Assembly (NCBI GenBank): GCA_009667805.1
Contig: CM019069.1
Coordinates: forward strand, 59,017,422-59,081,421
Length of the DNA stretch: 64,000 nucleotides
Direction of reading: 5' to 3'
From: Leptobrachium leishanense
Lineage: Eukaryota; Chordata; Amphibia; Anura; Megophryidae
Shown: piece after piece, positions 47,570 to 63,078 of the stretch
Position numbering within the stretch: the first letter of the stretch is position 1
How the letters are laid out: each line of letters starts with the position of its first letter
Position numbers and translations under genes: made by a program
Notes under the pieces: model-generated
Told to the model about the DNA's origin: nothing
What the model saw: only the letters and a program-made list of their open reading frames with translations
Database searches by the model: none

Positions 47570-48340
47570 GACAGATCACCTCAATTCACAAATGTTTTGT
47601 AGAAATTAGTGAGCCCCGAAATACAGCGTGGTACTGGATGTGTGACGAGACACAGATCACCTCAATTCACAAATGTTTTGTAGAAATTATTGAGCCCCAA
47701 AATACTGCGTGGTACTGGATGTGTGACGAGACACAGATCACCTCAATTCACAAAGGTTTTGTAGAAATTAGTGAGCCCCAAAATACTGCGTGGTACTGGA
47801 TGTGTGACGAGACACAGATCACCTCAATTCCCAAATGTTTTGTAGAAATTTGTGACCCCCAAAATACTTGCTGGCAATGACAAGAGACAGATCACCTCAA
47901 TTCACAAATGTTTTAAAGAAATTAGTGAGCCCCAAAATACAGCGTGGTACTGGATGTGTGACGAGACACAGATCACCTCAATTCACAAATGTTTTGTAGA
48001 AATTAGTGAGCCCCAAAATAATGCGTTGTACTGGTTGTGTGACAAGAGACAGATCACCTCAATTCACAAATGTTTTGTAGAAATTAGTGAGCCCCGAAAT
48101 ACAGCGTGGTACTGGATGTGTGACAAGACACAGATCACCTCAATTCACAAATGTTTTAAAGAAATTAGTGAGCCCCAAAATACTGCGTGGTACTGGATGT
48201 GTGACGAGACACAGATCACCTCAATTCCCAAATGTTTTTTAGAAATTTGTGACCCCCAAAATACTTGCTGTCAGTGACAAGAGACAGATCACCTCAATTC
48301 ACAAATGTTTTGTAGAAATTTGTGACCCCCAAAATACTTG
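47570..48340 (+). repeat. ~81-bp tandem repeat, subterminal in the large hAT
   Basis: Units begin cagatcacctcaattcac; most are 81 bp (27 codons, so frames stay open) and some are about 72 bp. It lies between the transposase start and the right end of the hAT. Confidence 0.88.
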
Positions 48341-48800
48341 CTGTCACAGTGACAAGATCCACATCACATAAATTCCCTGATATTTGGTAGAAATGAGACC
48401 CAAAAAGACTTACTGGCACAGTGACAAGACCTAGAAGATCACCTCAATTCACAAATGTTTTAAAGAAAGTTGTAAACCCCAAAAAAACTTGCTGGCACAG
48501 TGACAAGACACACATCACCTAAATTCCCTGATATTTGGTAGAAATGAGACCCCCCAGACCCCCCAGTAGCGTGGCAGACCAGCAGTAACAAGACACAACT
48601 ATCTCCTTTGAAATCTCCTCTGAAATGCGTGCAGAATCGGCGCGTGGAAACGTTATATAGTGTGCTGCAGGACTTAGCTCTGTGAGCCCATGATTGGGCA
48701 AAATTTGCCCAATCAGGACTCTGAGCGGTGATTGGCATAGTGTTGAACCAGTCTTGCACCAGACCTGTGGTCAGGTGCAAGGCTGTAGCCAATTACGAGC
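48341..48800. other. Right subterminal region of the large hAT
   Basis: Two further diverged repeat units (ttccctgatatttggtagaa near 48373 and 48523), then unique sequence before the cgaacccgaa-rich end. Confidence 0.5.
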
Positions 48801-49089
48801 TTCAGGCCAGTGGGAAAATGCATTGTGCTCCATTGTGGTCGAACATGCGGCGAACACCCGGAAATGTTCGGTGTTCGCGATCTCATCGAACAGGCCAAGT
48901 TCGGGTCGAACCCCGAACCGTCCGAACCCGAACCGCTCATCCCTATACTACAGGTGTTAACGATCACCAATAACCCAACTGGGTGGTACTCCACCCAAAA
49001 GTTTAGGATTAAACCTTGGAAACAATGAACAATTAGAAGAAGATAAAAGTACTAAAATAGGGTACAGGATAGAAATCTACCCATTGTAG

Positions 49090-51445
<2,356 letters not shown>

Positions 51446-51582
51446 CGCTTTCAACGATATCTGGAGGGTTTGGAAGGTTTTAGTTTGGAGACTGACCACA
51501 AGCCACTGGTTCCATTGATAAACTCATATGACATTGGCAAGGCACCTCTGAGATGCCAGAGACTTCTGATGCGGCTGCTCAG

Positions 51583-52129
51583 TAGGCTTGTGCACCGATT
51601 TTTTTTCGGTTCGATTCGATTTTTCGGATTTTTAAACTTTTCGACTCGGCTCGTTTCGACCGATTTCTGTTTTGATTCGGTTCGGCTCGACTCGTTTTCC
51701 GTGTGCATTTTTTTCCCGGAATTTCGACCAATTTTCATATTTTCGTGTCACTTAGCTCGTTTTTTGTATCGACTTTTCGTATTTTCGGAAATTTTCGATT
51801 TTTCGGAATTGTAAATGGTTTCAGAATATCGACCATTTTTCGTATTTTCGTGTCACTTAGCTCGGTTTTTGTATCGACTTTTCGTATTTTCAGAAATTTT
51901 CGTTTTTTCGGAACGTCTGTTCTCCTCGTTTCAAAGCAATAAATTTCGATTTGACACATTTCAAGTACATTCAAAAATTCCGAAAATATTTCGTTTCGGC
52001 TTGGAAAACTTTTCGGATCTGCCATTTTCGGATCTAAAAATTTTCGGAAAATTGGCCGCATCCGAAAACACGAATCGGGAAATTTCGTGAAAATTTCCTA
52101 AATTCCGAAACCCGAAACGCACATCCCTA
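51583..52129. mobile_element. hAT MITE inside the Gypsy RNase H region
   Basis: 547 bp, ends taggcttgtgc and gcacatcccta, with ctgctcag on both sides (51575-51582 and 52130-52137). It is rich in ttttcg and tcggttcg words. Its ends resemble those of the large hAT (tagggatgagc), and a relative ends at 60772. Element plus duplication is 555 bp, so the host frame is kept. Confidence 0.9.
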
Positions 52130-52137
52130 CTGCTCAG

Positions 52138-53358
<1,221 letters not shown>

Positions 53359-53795
53359 GCAGGGACTGTTGCCCGCCGCAATAGATGGGACCTCCAGGCG
53401 GTTCCAGAGGAGCTAGGTGCCGAGAATTTGCAACCACAGCCGGTGGAATCTCCGGTCTTAAGAGGTACACCTGCTCTGCAACAGGATTCCGGCGAGAATA
53501 CATCACTGCCTGACTTGGAGTCGCAACCACTCTCACAGGGATCTGGAGAGGGTCCTTGCAAAATGACTTTGAGTGGTAGAGTTGTGAAGCTTCCAGTGCG
53601 CTACCGAGATTAGCGCTGTAGTTAGAACAGTGACTGGAAGAATGGGCAGAATAATCCCATAGTCACTGTGGACTAGGGTAGTCTACCCCGATGTCCAAGA
53701 TAGCATTGTACCTTTATCTGTATCTGTGTGTGTGCTTCTTTTTATTTGTTTTATTGGCTGTTTAAGAAAATTTATTGTTATTAAAAAGGGGGAGA

Positions 53796-53958
53796 TGTGT
53801 TGAGAGCCAGCAGGGACATAAGAAGAAGGGGCGGCTCTAAGGGTAGTACCAGGAAGACAGCTCAGAGAGAGGATGCAAACCGGGTGTCTCCCCTGTGTTA
53901 ACTACTGAAATAAACACCTGTTGAACTCAGCACGCTGTGTTATTTGGATCTCGTGACA
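53796..53958 (+). mobile_element. Short Gypsy 3' LTR
   Basis: About 163 bp from tgtgttgagagcc to ctcgtgaca, directly after a polypurine tract, with AATAAA at about 53909. Very short for an LTR; only this copy is seen. Confidence 0.6.
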
Positions 53959-53987
53959 CGGGGGTTATCTTTCAATACTGAAAGTGG

Positions 53988-54207
53988 TATCCCCGAGCCA
54001 CACTCGGGCTGATACTTACATGTCCTGCGCTCCCTCGCTGTCCCCACAGTCACACTGCAGTCGATCGCGATGTCACACTTCCTGGTTTCACTCCTCGCGA
54101 GAAGAGATCCAGGCAGTGTGACGTTGTGAGCGGCTGGAGGAGACTGCGGGGATCAGCGAGGGAGCGCAGAACATGTAAGTATCCAGCCCGAGTGTGGCTC
54201 GGGGATA
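53988..54207. repeat. 220-bp near-palindrome with a third arm copy
   Basis: Left arm tatccccgagccacactcgg and cttacatgt; right arm acatgtaagtatcc and ccgagtgtggctcggggata. A further ccccgagccacactcggg lies at 54230-54248. Confidence 0.8.
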
Positions 54208-54479
54208 TCGCTTTCGGTACAAAAAGTTAACCCCGAGCCACACTCGGGAAAACAGTCAGGGAGGTTAAGGGACGTTCCCCCTTCATGAACAGGGGGAGGA
54301 AGACACATTCAAAATGGTTAAATGTTTCCCAGGCATAGCCTCCCTCCTCCCACACACACGCCCGGGTCCAGTAGGCAAAGGAACATGAATTGGGTAAGGG
54401 ATCTGGTAAAAGCCAGTTCCTGGGAGAAGGGGGGGGGGGTTATGGAAGAATGTGAAACCAAAGGAATCAATTGCTTACA

Positions 54480-54615
54480 GAAGGTGTACACTATACAGAG
54501 AGAGGATAGAAAATACAGAGGGTGTACACTATACAGAGAGAGGATAGATAATACAGAGGGTGTACACTATACACAGAGAGAGAGGATAGATAATACAGAG
54601 GGTGTAAACTATACC
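54480..54615 (+). repeat. ~37-bp tandem repeat
   Basis: Four units of ggtgtacactatacagagag plus aggatagataatacaga. Confidence 0.9.
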
Positions 54616-54654
54616 CCATTACTTTTGCGGTTTCATTTTAAGCTGCAATACTTA

Positions 54655-54835
54655 CAGGGCTATTCAGAAACAGGTGAAAACCTTGAGAATGACTGGAGAA
54701 TTGAAAATTCTAGGTCAAAATAGTCAAACCAGAAAAATTCTCCCATTTATCTCACTTTCCAAATTGGCTATTTGGTCTAGATTGTTCATTTTCCTGGCAA
54801 TTCTCAAGGTTTTCACCTCTCTCTGAATAGCCCTG
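54655..54835. mobile_element. Harbinger-like MITE, TTA duplication
   Basis: 181 bp, ends cagggctattcaga and tctgaatagccctg, with TTA at 54652-54654 and 54836-54838. Confidence 0.78.
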
Positions 54836-54839
54836 TTAG

Positions 54840-55285
54840 AGTGAATAAAATATTCTGGATTAATAAAAAAGTGGTTTCAGTTTACTAACCAGGTCACAGA
54901 ATATCTAGCAGAAGAAATAACATACATGGTCTTGTCTTTTAAAGCACAAAATTATGCATAATTGTCAGTTTCGGTTGTGTAGCTGAAAGAGGTGGAAAAT
55001 ATTAATTAGCTAGTGGCACTCATGCAAATCATAACCTGTCAGACAATATCGGTTTGAATAAATGGTTAGTCACGCTAGAGGGAGAGAGGTTTTTCATCTG
55101 CTTATATATCGAAGTCAGCAACTTTGCGTAAACCTCACCTACACACAAAGTCATTTACCAGAAAGTACAGGTCCTTCTGCAGAAATTAGCCGTTGCATCA
55201 GCCATGGTTGTTACACGAAATCCTTAGAATAAATAACATCAATTACAGAAAAATAATTATTAAGTTTGATAGAAGCACCACTATA
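54840..55285. other. Nothing recognised
   Basis: AT-rich sequence without coding or repeat structure that I can identify. Confidence 0.4.
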
Positions 55286-55595
55286 GGGGTTATTCACAGA
55301 GCACCGAAATGTCACTGAAAGTTCGGTGCTCTGTCGTTCCCCGTACTTGGGAGAATCAAATTTCCTCACTCTGCAGTGAAATCACCATTCACCGCAGGGT
55401 CCCTGAAGTGCAGCGAATCGGCTGCCGAATGCCACTGCCAACCCTACGCATACCCATCGTCCGCCGCTGCCAACCTGCCGGACAGCCACTGCAAGCACGC
55501 CAGGCAGCCGCCTAATGCACCCGTTGAGCCGCCAGACACAGTACTGACCAGACGCAGAAAAAAAACGACAAGCAGCCCGTTCGATGCCATTTCAT
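55286..55595. mobile_element. Fragment of the 'ttattcagagag' family (copy 5)
   Basis: ggggttattcacagagcacc and cgaaatgtcactgaaagttc match the end of copy 1 (around 530-560, inverted). Confidence 0.5.
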
Positions 55596-56326
55596 TTATT
55601 ACATTTTTTGGGGGGGGGAAATTATGCAATTTTTAACAAATGCGCCCCATACAAAAATCGTTAGTGCAGCATCCTTGTTCACATTATAATGGAAATGGGA
55701 ACAATATTGCTGCATTAACAAAACAAAAAAAAACTTTATTTTTTTTTTGAATATTTTTTATTTTCATTTTTTAAATTTACTTTTAACATGGTCATCTTTG
55801 CTATCGTTGGAAAGGCCATGCGATACCAATCATTAACCCCTAGCTGCCACGGATTGGGAGATAGGGGGTTCATTGGAAACCCCCTATCTCCACCATTGGC
55901 ATACTTGAAAACGAGAGAAATCTCAATGTATCCTTCCTGGTAAAATCCTTTTATAAAAAATAAATAAATTGGTGGCAGCAAGGGGTTAACTCCAGAACTG
56001 ACGTCATCACGTTATGCACGATGACGCCAGTTGTCAGGGGGAGATCCCGGAAGCTTGGTCGACATCCAAGAATCACGATCCGGCCCCCAAGAGGTTAAAG
56101 CCAGCTACCATTTGGAAGGGCAGGCTGTGCCCTTCCAAATGGTGCCTGCTTTTGACCACTGCCCCTTGCGGAAGGGGAGGGAGAGAGGGGAGGGAGAGCT
56201 CACACGATGGCATCTATTGTCCCCGCTGGGGTCCCGGAGTGCCGGGCTGACATCCAAGATCCCGGCCGATTGCTGTCACCACTTGGCTGTACGCGCTGAG
56301 CTTGTCCTTAGCAGCCAAGTGGTTAA
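55596..56326. mobile_element. Truncated relative of the TTAA multi-hairpin element
   Basis: Aligns with 45845-46668 (aaaatcgttagtgcagcatc, ggaaatgggaacaatattgc, agccaagtggttaa). Its right end is followed by TTAA at about 56322; the left end is missing. Confidence 0.7.
55900..55967 (+). mobile_element. 68-bp retroposon tail inside the hairpin element
   Basis: Matches the 3' tail of the SINE at 62030-62230, ends in an aaataaata tail, and is flanked by attgg on both sides (55895-55899, 55968-55972). A very short target-primed insertion. Confidence 0.7.
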
Positions 56327-58990
56327 TATTTTTGCCATCTTTATTCCTTCTGGTCCATTAATTAAATAAAAACAAAACACAGACTTTAAACTTGGGTTAA
56401 AATCAGCCACAGCTCTTTATTAATAAATTAATTATTCAAACTAACTTTTACATTTTTCATACAACAGCGTGACACTATACATTTTGTATATATCTTCTTA
56501 AATTCCATCTAAAGCTCAGTAATACAAACGCTAGAGGTCAGCAACTTTGGCCCTTTAGATGTTTTGGAACTTTATTGCCCATGAGGCACAGCCAACCTAA
56601 TGAGTGACTGAGAATTAGGGGGGGGGGGTCCAAAACACCTGGAGGGTCAAGGTTGCTGAGCCCAGCTCTAAGCAGTGTGACCAATGAATCTTATCTGAGA
56701 GGTCACACTGCTCAGAGCTCCTTGTTTCCTCTATGCCGTCGAATAAAAAGACTTGGAGTTTAGCTTTTGCCAAATAACACCAACAATAATGTAAAATGCC
56801 CTCAGCCAATTTGAAAAATACTGGATTCCTCCGTGTGACATGTGTCACTTTGAACTTGGGGCACATGGGCCTAGAGATGAATTTGGAAGGTGGAGACCTG
56901 ATGTTCTATATTGTTTCCCTGCCGTTTGTCACCCTGTACCTGTAAAGTTTTTGCCTAATCTGTGTTATACATGAATAATGTTATTGTTGATATCGTTATT
57001 GTTTATGTGTATTTTTTCTATCAACTGATAGGATTACTGTGTGGGTCACCTTAGCCTTTTCCAACTCCCCCTATCTAGAATGTGTCTGTATCTGTTAAGG
57101 TTTGAGTGGTTTTTGTGTGTCCGTCTTCTCTGCCAAACACTGCCCCATTATCTGATACTGTATAATCTGAATCCCGTTTACCATCACAATCTACCAATGT
57201 TCTGTTTTGGTGGAATGTCGAGCAGTGATAATCCCATTATCTGTCCCTGGTCTAAGTATGTCCCAGATACCGAGATGCAGAGCCGAAACATCAGAGCCTT
57301 AACAGTAATATTCTAGGGAGGGATTAATGATGAAGTGCAGTAGAAGCCAGAGTGTCATTTCCCATTGGCTGCCAGTCTCCACCTCACACTGTATATATTA
57401 TTTCATTAAAGGCTCAGTCCCTGATGCTGTCTGTTCAAATACCTCCAGATCTGCGAGTTGTGTAATTTCTGGGGGATGCTATCACTGCTCTTTCTGTGTA
57501 CCCGTCCTTAACCTTTGGCTAAAGGCTGGAGAAAGGCACAAAAGACTTCTGGTGGGAGAACGGGGTCTGGCAAGGAAGCGGCATGAACAGATGTGGTACA
57601 GTCAGGGAACGAAGATCTGTTACACTCGCAAAAGAACTTTCATCTCATCCTGCTCTTTTCCCCATCCTTCCTCTACTATGACTCTTTATGAGGAAGCAGC
57701 AAAAGAAGTTCTATATACCCTCCCTCCAAATCATTCACTGAGCTCCGGCTTGAAATGGGAGCCCAATAAGCCCTTATAGTCATAGGAATCATCAACCCAG
57801 AGAAATCCAGGCAGCTGACCACCCACCCAAGAAGCCACTAATGATTGTACCATCAAGAAGAACCATTCAACCCCACCCTGCGAAAGGGGGGTCAGCAGGT
57901 AGACCAGGCAGTCCAGCCACAACTGGAGGCATAGACACCACAAAGACCAATGATACAGATTGCTTCACCATATGCTCCACCGGGAGGATACTCTCCGACG
58001 CTGTCTGCAAATGCACCAAACTGGAGCAGACTCCTCTGGAATTCACAGATGTCCAGACCTGAAACGAAGAACAGAAACACCCGTATTGTCTCCCATCCCC
58101 TTTTCCAACTTACCTCCATCACTGCCTCACCGGATCCCCTCATCCCACCCTCCATACTGTCTCCCACCACACTCATGCATCTCTGCTTATCTTTAAACTT
58201 TTGACCAACCCAAAGCCGCAACTGACTCCCTCCCAATCACCTTAAAATATGTACAGAATCCTAGGGACACAGCCACAAATGAAACTATTAGCCCAGAAAA
58301 AAACCCATCCATAGAGCCCCCATCACTATAAGACCCCCTTCTCTTTCCCTAACAGGACCAAGCAAGACCCTAGAAAAGGGTTCCCCCAAGAGCAGCCACA
58401 CCACCCCCCTCAGCCCGTTTTAAGAACACCCATAACCAGGGTTAATCATTCACCCCAGTGGCTTAGAGAGAGGGGGCCCTTGCCCCTAGGCGCCTGGGGG
58501 GGTGCTGCAAGTAGGCGTTCCCCCCTCCCCGAAAAAATCTTACTGACCCCGAAGCTCCCTTCTATCCCACAGTGAGCTCAGCTTCCGGTCTGACGTGTCA
58601 TGTGATGCAGGGCCCTGGAAGAGTTAGAGAGCGCCGCGGGAACAGGACAAGGCTTCCTACTGGCTGTGAGTGCAGCATGCTACTGCCACTGCCTGGCCTG
58701 AAGAGAGAGATCCCACCGCACAAAGCTACAGGAGAGGTGATTATTACTGGCCCTCCCCCGCCTGGATCCCTTGCCCCTGAAAGCTGGATTCTCTGCTGCA
58801 GCTAACAGGATATCCGCAGCCAGAGCTTCCCCCCCACAACTTCTGTCTACACACACTGGGCTAATTTACAATCTCCACGCTAAAACGGGGACAGTAGGGA
58901 GAAAAAACGGCGCCTGCAGTTTTCCCCCTACCGCCCCCATTTTAGTGTGGAATTACAATGCAAGTGCTTAAAAAGCTGCCTGCATTGTTA
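56327..58990. other. 2.6 kb without a recognised feature
   Basis: Contains a 150-codon plus-strand ORF (57327-57779) and several 60-110-codon ORFs around 57.8-58.2 kb, none with a family I can name. 58440-58560 has hAT-like GC-rich wording (ggggcccttgcccctaggcg) but no matching end. Confidence 0.4.
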
Positions 58991-59000
58991 CCACGCACTA

Positions 59001-59459
59001 CAAGTTGTTACTATCCAAGGTGCTGATCTGTAGAACATAGACGGCTGATGTTGATAACGTAATGGCAGACTTACTCTATCCGAGGTCCCGATGTGAAAAA
59101 AAATAGACTTCATACTTTTTTTTCACAACGGGATCTTGGATAGAGTAAGTCTGCCGGTAAACACGTCAGCCGTCTGTTTTCTACAGATCAGGACCTTGGA
59201 TAGCAACAAGTTGTTGCTATCCAAGGTCCTGATCTGTAGAAAATAGATGGCTGACGTGTTTAACGGCAGACTTACTCTATCCAAGGTCCCGATGTGAGAG
59301 GAAATAGAGTAAGTCTGCCGTTATCCACATCAGCCGTCTATTTTCTACAGATCAGGATCTTGGATAGCAACAAGTTGTTACTATCCAAGGTCCTGATCTG
59401 TAGAAAATAGACGGCTGATGTGTTTAACGGCAGACTTACTGTATCCAAGGTCCCGATGT
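59001..59459. repeat. Five alternating inverted copies of a ~90-bp unit
   Basis: Unit words gttgctatccaaggtcctga, tctgtagaaaatagacggct and ggcagacttactctatcc appear forward at 59001, inverted at about 59120-59210, forward at about 59213, inverted at about 59305, and forward at about 59378. Confidence 0.88.
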
Positions 59460-59619
59460 TAAAAAATAAATAAAATAAATAAATAAAAAAATAAAATAGA
59501 TGAAGTGTTTCACGTTCGACTACTGTCCAGGGTGCTAAACCTTGGACCGTCACTGATAGTGAAACATTTCATCAGACTATTTCAGCAAAAAAAAAAGACC
59601 TCGTTATTACATTTAAAAG

Positions 59620-59965
59620 TAGTTAGGAAACCTAAAGATTAACACGAAAAATTCCTGAAAAAGTCCAAAAAAAACCTAAAAAATAAATTTAAAAAATATG
59701 TTTGCTGCAGATGAAACAAAAAATGGTTTAAGATATATTTAATAAAAAGTTAAAAATGCAAATAATTTTTTACATTGAAAAGTATGGAGGAATAAAGCCT
59801 AGTTTTGTTTAAAATTTGTTAGAAACCCTAAAGATTAACCCAAAAATTCCCGAAAAATGCCTAAAAAAATTTATTTAAAAAATGGCATATGGCTGCAAAT
59901 GAAACTAAAAAATGTTTTAAGAGATATTTAATAAAAAACTAAAAACGCAAATAATTTTTTAAATT
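59620..59965 (+). repeat. ~190-bp AT-rich tandem duplication
   Basis: Two diverged copies: ctaaagattaacacgaaaaa / ctaaagattaacccaaaaat and the words that follow. Confidence 0.75.
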
Positions 59966-59966
59966 G

Positions 59967-60308
59967 AAAAAACTATGCTGCATTAATTATACTGCAGAGA
60001 AGAGAAGTGCTGCCCAGCAGTGTGCGGATTCATATGCTGTATTAATTATAATGTAGAGTGCTGCCTCGCAGTGTGTGGATTCATATGCTGCATTAATTAT
60101 ACTGTAGTGTAGAGTGCTGCCTCGCAGTGTGCAGATTCATATGCTGCATTAATTATACCGCAGAGAGGCGCTGCCCCGCAGTGTGCAGATTCATATGCTG
60201 CATTAATTATACTGTAGAGTGCTGCCCCGCAGTGTGCAGATTCATATGCTGCATTAATTATACTGTAGAGTGCTGCCCCGCAGTGTGTGGATTCATATGC
60301 TACATTAT
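59967..60308 (+). repeat. ~53-bp tandem repeat
   Basis: About six units of gattcatatgctgcattaat plus tatactgtagagtgctgcc; the last is broken. Confidence 0.9.
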
Positions 60309-60559
60309 TTTTTTTTAATTTTTTTCGTTTTAAATCATTTTATTTGTTCTGGGTTTTATTTTTTTCATTTCAGATAATTTTGTTCATTTTTTTTCCGTTT
60401 TAAAATTTCGTTCTGGTTTTTATTTTTAAAGTCAGACCATTTGGGTTAGTATTTTTGCGTTTTTTTAAAACGTTTTGTCAATTTTTGCTCCTTTCATACT
60501 ATTTTAATATGATTAAATAAAGTTGTGCAATGAATATTCATAAGAAAAAAAGGATCTTT

Positions 60560-60772
60560 AATAAAAAACGATAGAATCGGCAGAATTACCGTATCGACCG
60601 AAATATCGGATCATCCGAAATACCATTAGTTTAAGTCAAAACGAATAGACACTTTGAAACGAAGAGAACAGACGATCCGAAAAGACCAAAAATTTCGATA
60701 TCACGAAAAAAAGTCGATACGAAAAACGAGCCGAACCGAAACGAAAAAAAAAGAATCGGTGCACATCCCTAT
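60560..60772. mobile_element. Right end of a hAT MITE related to 51583-52129
   Basis: Ends aatcggtgcacatcccta, preceded by ccgaaccgaaacg-type words as in the Gypsy-nested copy. Left end not resolved. Confidence 0.55.
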
Positions 60773-60774
60773 AG

Positions 60775-61040
60775 TGCGAATTACCCGGTTAAAACCAATT
60801 TACTGCATCGGTGCGGTAATCTGCACTAGGACTTTGTAATACCTTACTTATCCTAACTCTAATTACGGATTGCGCTCCCCATGTTAAGCATAGGATGTGC
60901 AAAAGTACAGTAAGCTCGCGCAATCACGATGTGGTAATGGATTACTAACAGGTTTAGCGTTAGGGATGTAATATGGGGAGCATGCGTCACTTATCCTAGC
61001 GGTAACCCTAACATATCTAAACGATACAGTTAGCTTTCGT
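60775..61040. repeat. Dispersed repeat, 'ccccatgttaag' family
   Basis: Resembles 32545-32815 (gcgctccccatgttaagcat, taatggattac, cgttatgtaatctagccc). Confidence 0.5.
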
Positions 61041-62029
61041 TATGTAATCTAGCCCAGAGCCAGTGAATAGTGAGACCACCCTCACCAAACCCACTTTTTC
61101 TCACTACCCACCAGCTCTTTGTTTTGAAGGAACTCTCTTGCCACCATGACCGTTTAATGAATGGTCATGGGGGACTGAGTATTCCCTGCCCCTCCAGCAG
61201 GTGTCACCGAAGGCTGATTCAGCCTTCTGAATGGAGGGGTCCCGATGCGAAGAATGCTGACACTCAGCTTGAGCTGATCAGCCTTTTGGGATTTAGGTTG
61301 GGAATGCACATTCCTGACGAGCATATGTTTTTCAATACATTTGCATTAAGAGGCGTTTGATTGGCTGGGCAAACTGAGCGTCACGCCCCTGTTAGTTCAC
61401 TGAGAGGTGCTGCTACAGGAAGTACAATTCTCAGAGTAACTCATGTATGATGGATTGTTTTAATACCAGTTTTTAAGCGAAGGGTCCTATTCCATAGTTG
61501 ACGGTAAAATGGAAACTGTAAGCAGAAAAATCTGCACCTGCCGAATTTACATAATGTCTCCATTTTACTGTCCATATTCTAGAGTAGGAGCTTGAATGAA
61601 GTGCAAGGCTGCCAGATACCAGCAGCAGCACAGTACGCCGCCGCAAATATCGGCTCATGGGTCCATAGAGCCTTGCGTGCCCTGGCTGCGAGCTCTGTGT
61701 GAGCGCTGCTCAAGCTCGAGATCGCACAGCGCTGCGATAATTCCTGGAGGGGGACTAGGAACTCGCTGCCGGCGAGAGAAATCAGCGGATCGCACTGCCC
61801 TCTCCACTGCGGGATGGGAGGTAAGTCTGGGATTTAATGGGGGGGTTTCAGAGAGTGTTAGGCGATTTTTCACATCAGATTGCTCGTTGACTTGATTACC
61901 ATCAATCAAAAGCGCTTCCAAAATGCAGGAGCAGAGTCGGCTCCCAGCACAAGCAGTAAATGCTAAAAGGCAGATCCCCATCTCTAAATGATCTATAAAC
62001 CTCTTACAGACCTCTTACAGACCAAAAGT

Positions 62030-62232
62030 ACCGGCTGGGTGGAGTAGAGGTAACATCACAGCTCTGTGTGGAGAGAGACTGTGGAGACACAGGTTCGATC
62101 CCGGCAAGAGCACGTCTCCAGTAAGTGTCCTTGGGCAAGACACCTAATGGTACATACTCGTCACCCAGGACATACCTGAAAATGAGAGAAATCTCAATGT
62201 ATCCTTCCTGGTAAAATACTTTCTCCAAAAAG
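62030..62232 (+). mobile_element. tRNA-derived SINE
   Basis: Head with a box A-like ggtggagtagaggta and box B ggttcgatccc (62092-62102), a body with gtccttgggcaagacacct as in other vertebrate SINEs, and a tail atctcaatgtatccttcctg shared with 620-680 and 55900-55967. Transcription by RNA polymerase III is the known mode. Confidence 0.75.
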
Positions 62233-62774
62233 CTGAATTTTTTTTTACATATATTCATCCAGTCCACGCCATCTGAAATCACTCCTCCGACTCGGGTATG
62301 TAGTGTTTTTATCACTTTTTGAACAGGAAGCCGGTGGGTAGTGAGACAACCCTCTCCAAACCCACTTTTCTCACTACTCATCGGCTCTTAGGTTTAAGGG
62401 GACACCATGCCATTTAATAAATTTGAAATGTTCTTGGGAGGGGGGGATGAGTATTCCCTGCCCCACCCCAGCAGGTTTTACAGAAGGCTGATTCTGCCTT
62501 CTGAATGGAAGGGATCCCTTAGCCTGAGTTGATGAGCCATTTGTGATTTAGGTCAGGAATGCTCATTCCTGACAAGCTGATATCTTTCAATGCACTTGCA
62601 TTAAGAGGCGTCTGATTGGCTGGGCACTCGAGATGCTACAGGAAGTAGTATCGTCTGTCAGACTTTGAGAAAAAGGTGAATAATAAATATACTTTATGGT
62701 AAAAACTGGATTTCTTTTGGCTTACACATAGTTAAATAACATAAAGTTTGCTTTGTAAATGTTTAACACCTTAA

Positions 62775-63078
62775 CGCCAGCATCTGCAGTGAGGAAGGCG
62801 GGCCTGAATGGCGCGGGGTTGCATATATAATGTCCCACAGCTCTCCAGCAACTCCCCCAGCCTGCCTCGCTACCCTGCGGCCAGTCACCACAATTGGCTG
62901 CAGACGGGACTACCTGAACATGAGCAATCTGCCTGCAGCCAATTGTGTTGATCGTCCGCCAGCAAGAGAGGTGGCACAGGGGAGTAGTTGGAGAGCCGCT
63001 AGTCGTTGCATGCCATCCCTCAACGTTCAGGTCCACGCGTTGCTGGGAAGGGATAGCATGCCCAGTGACGTCAAGAGG
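62775..63078. mobile_element. Candidate TTAA-flanked hairpin element
   Basis: TTAA at 62771-62774 and 63079-63082, with an internal inverted pair caattggctgcag / ctgcagccaattg. The ends are not clearly inverted copies, so the call is tentative. Confidence 0.35.

Noticed and set aside
47638..48277. ORFs of repeated MCDETQITSIHKCF type
   Set aside because: The 81-bp tandem unit is a multiple of three, which keeps the frame open; no other coding sign.
57327..57779. 150-codon plus-strand ORF
   Set aside because: No recognised domain, Cys/Ser-rich mixed composition and no splice or neighbour support; left unassigned.
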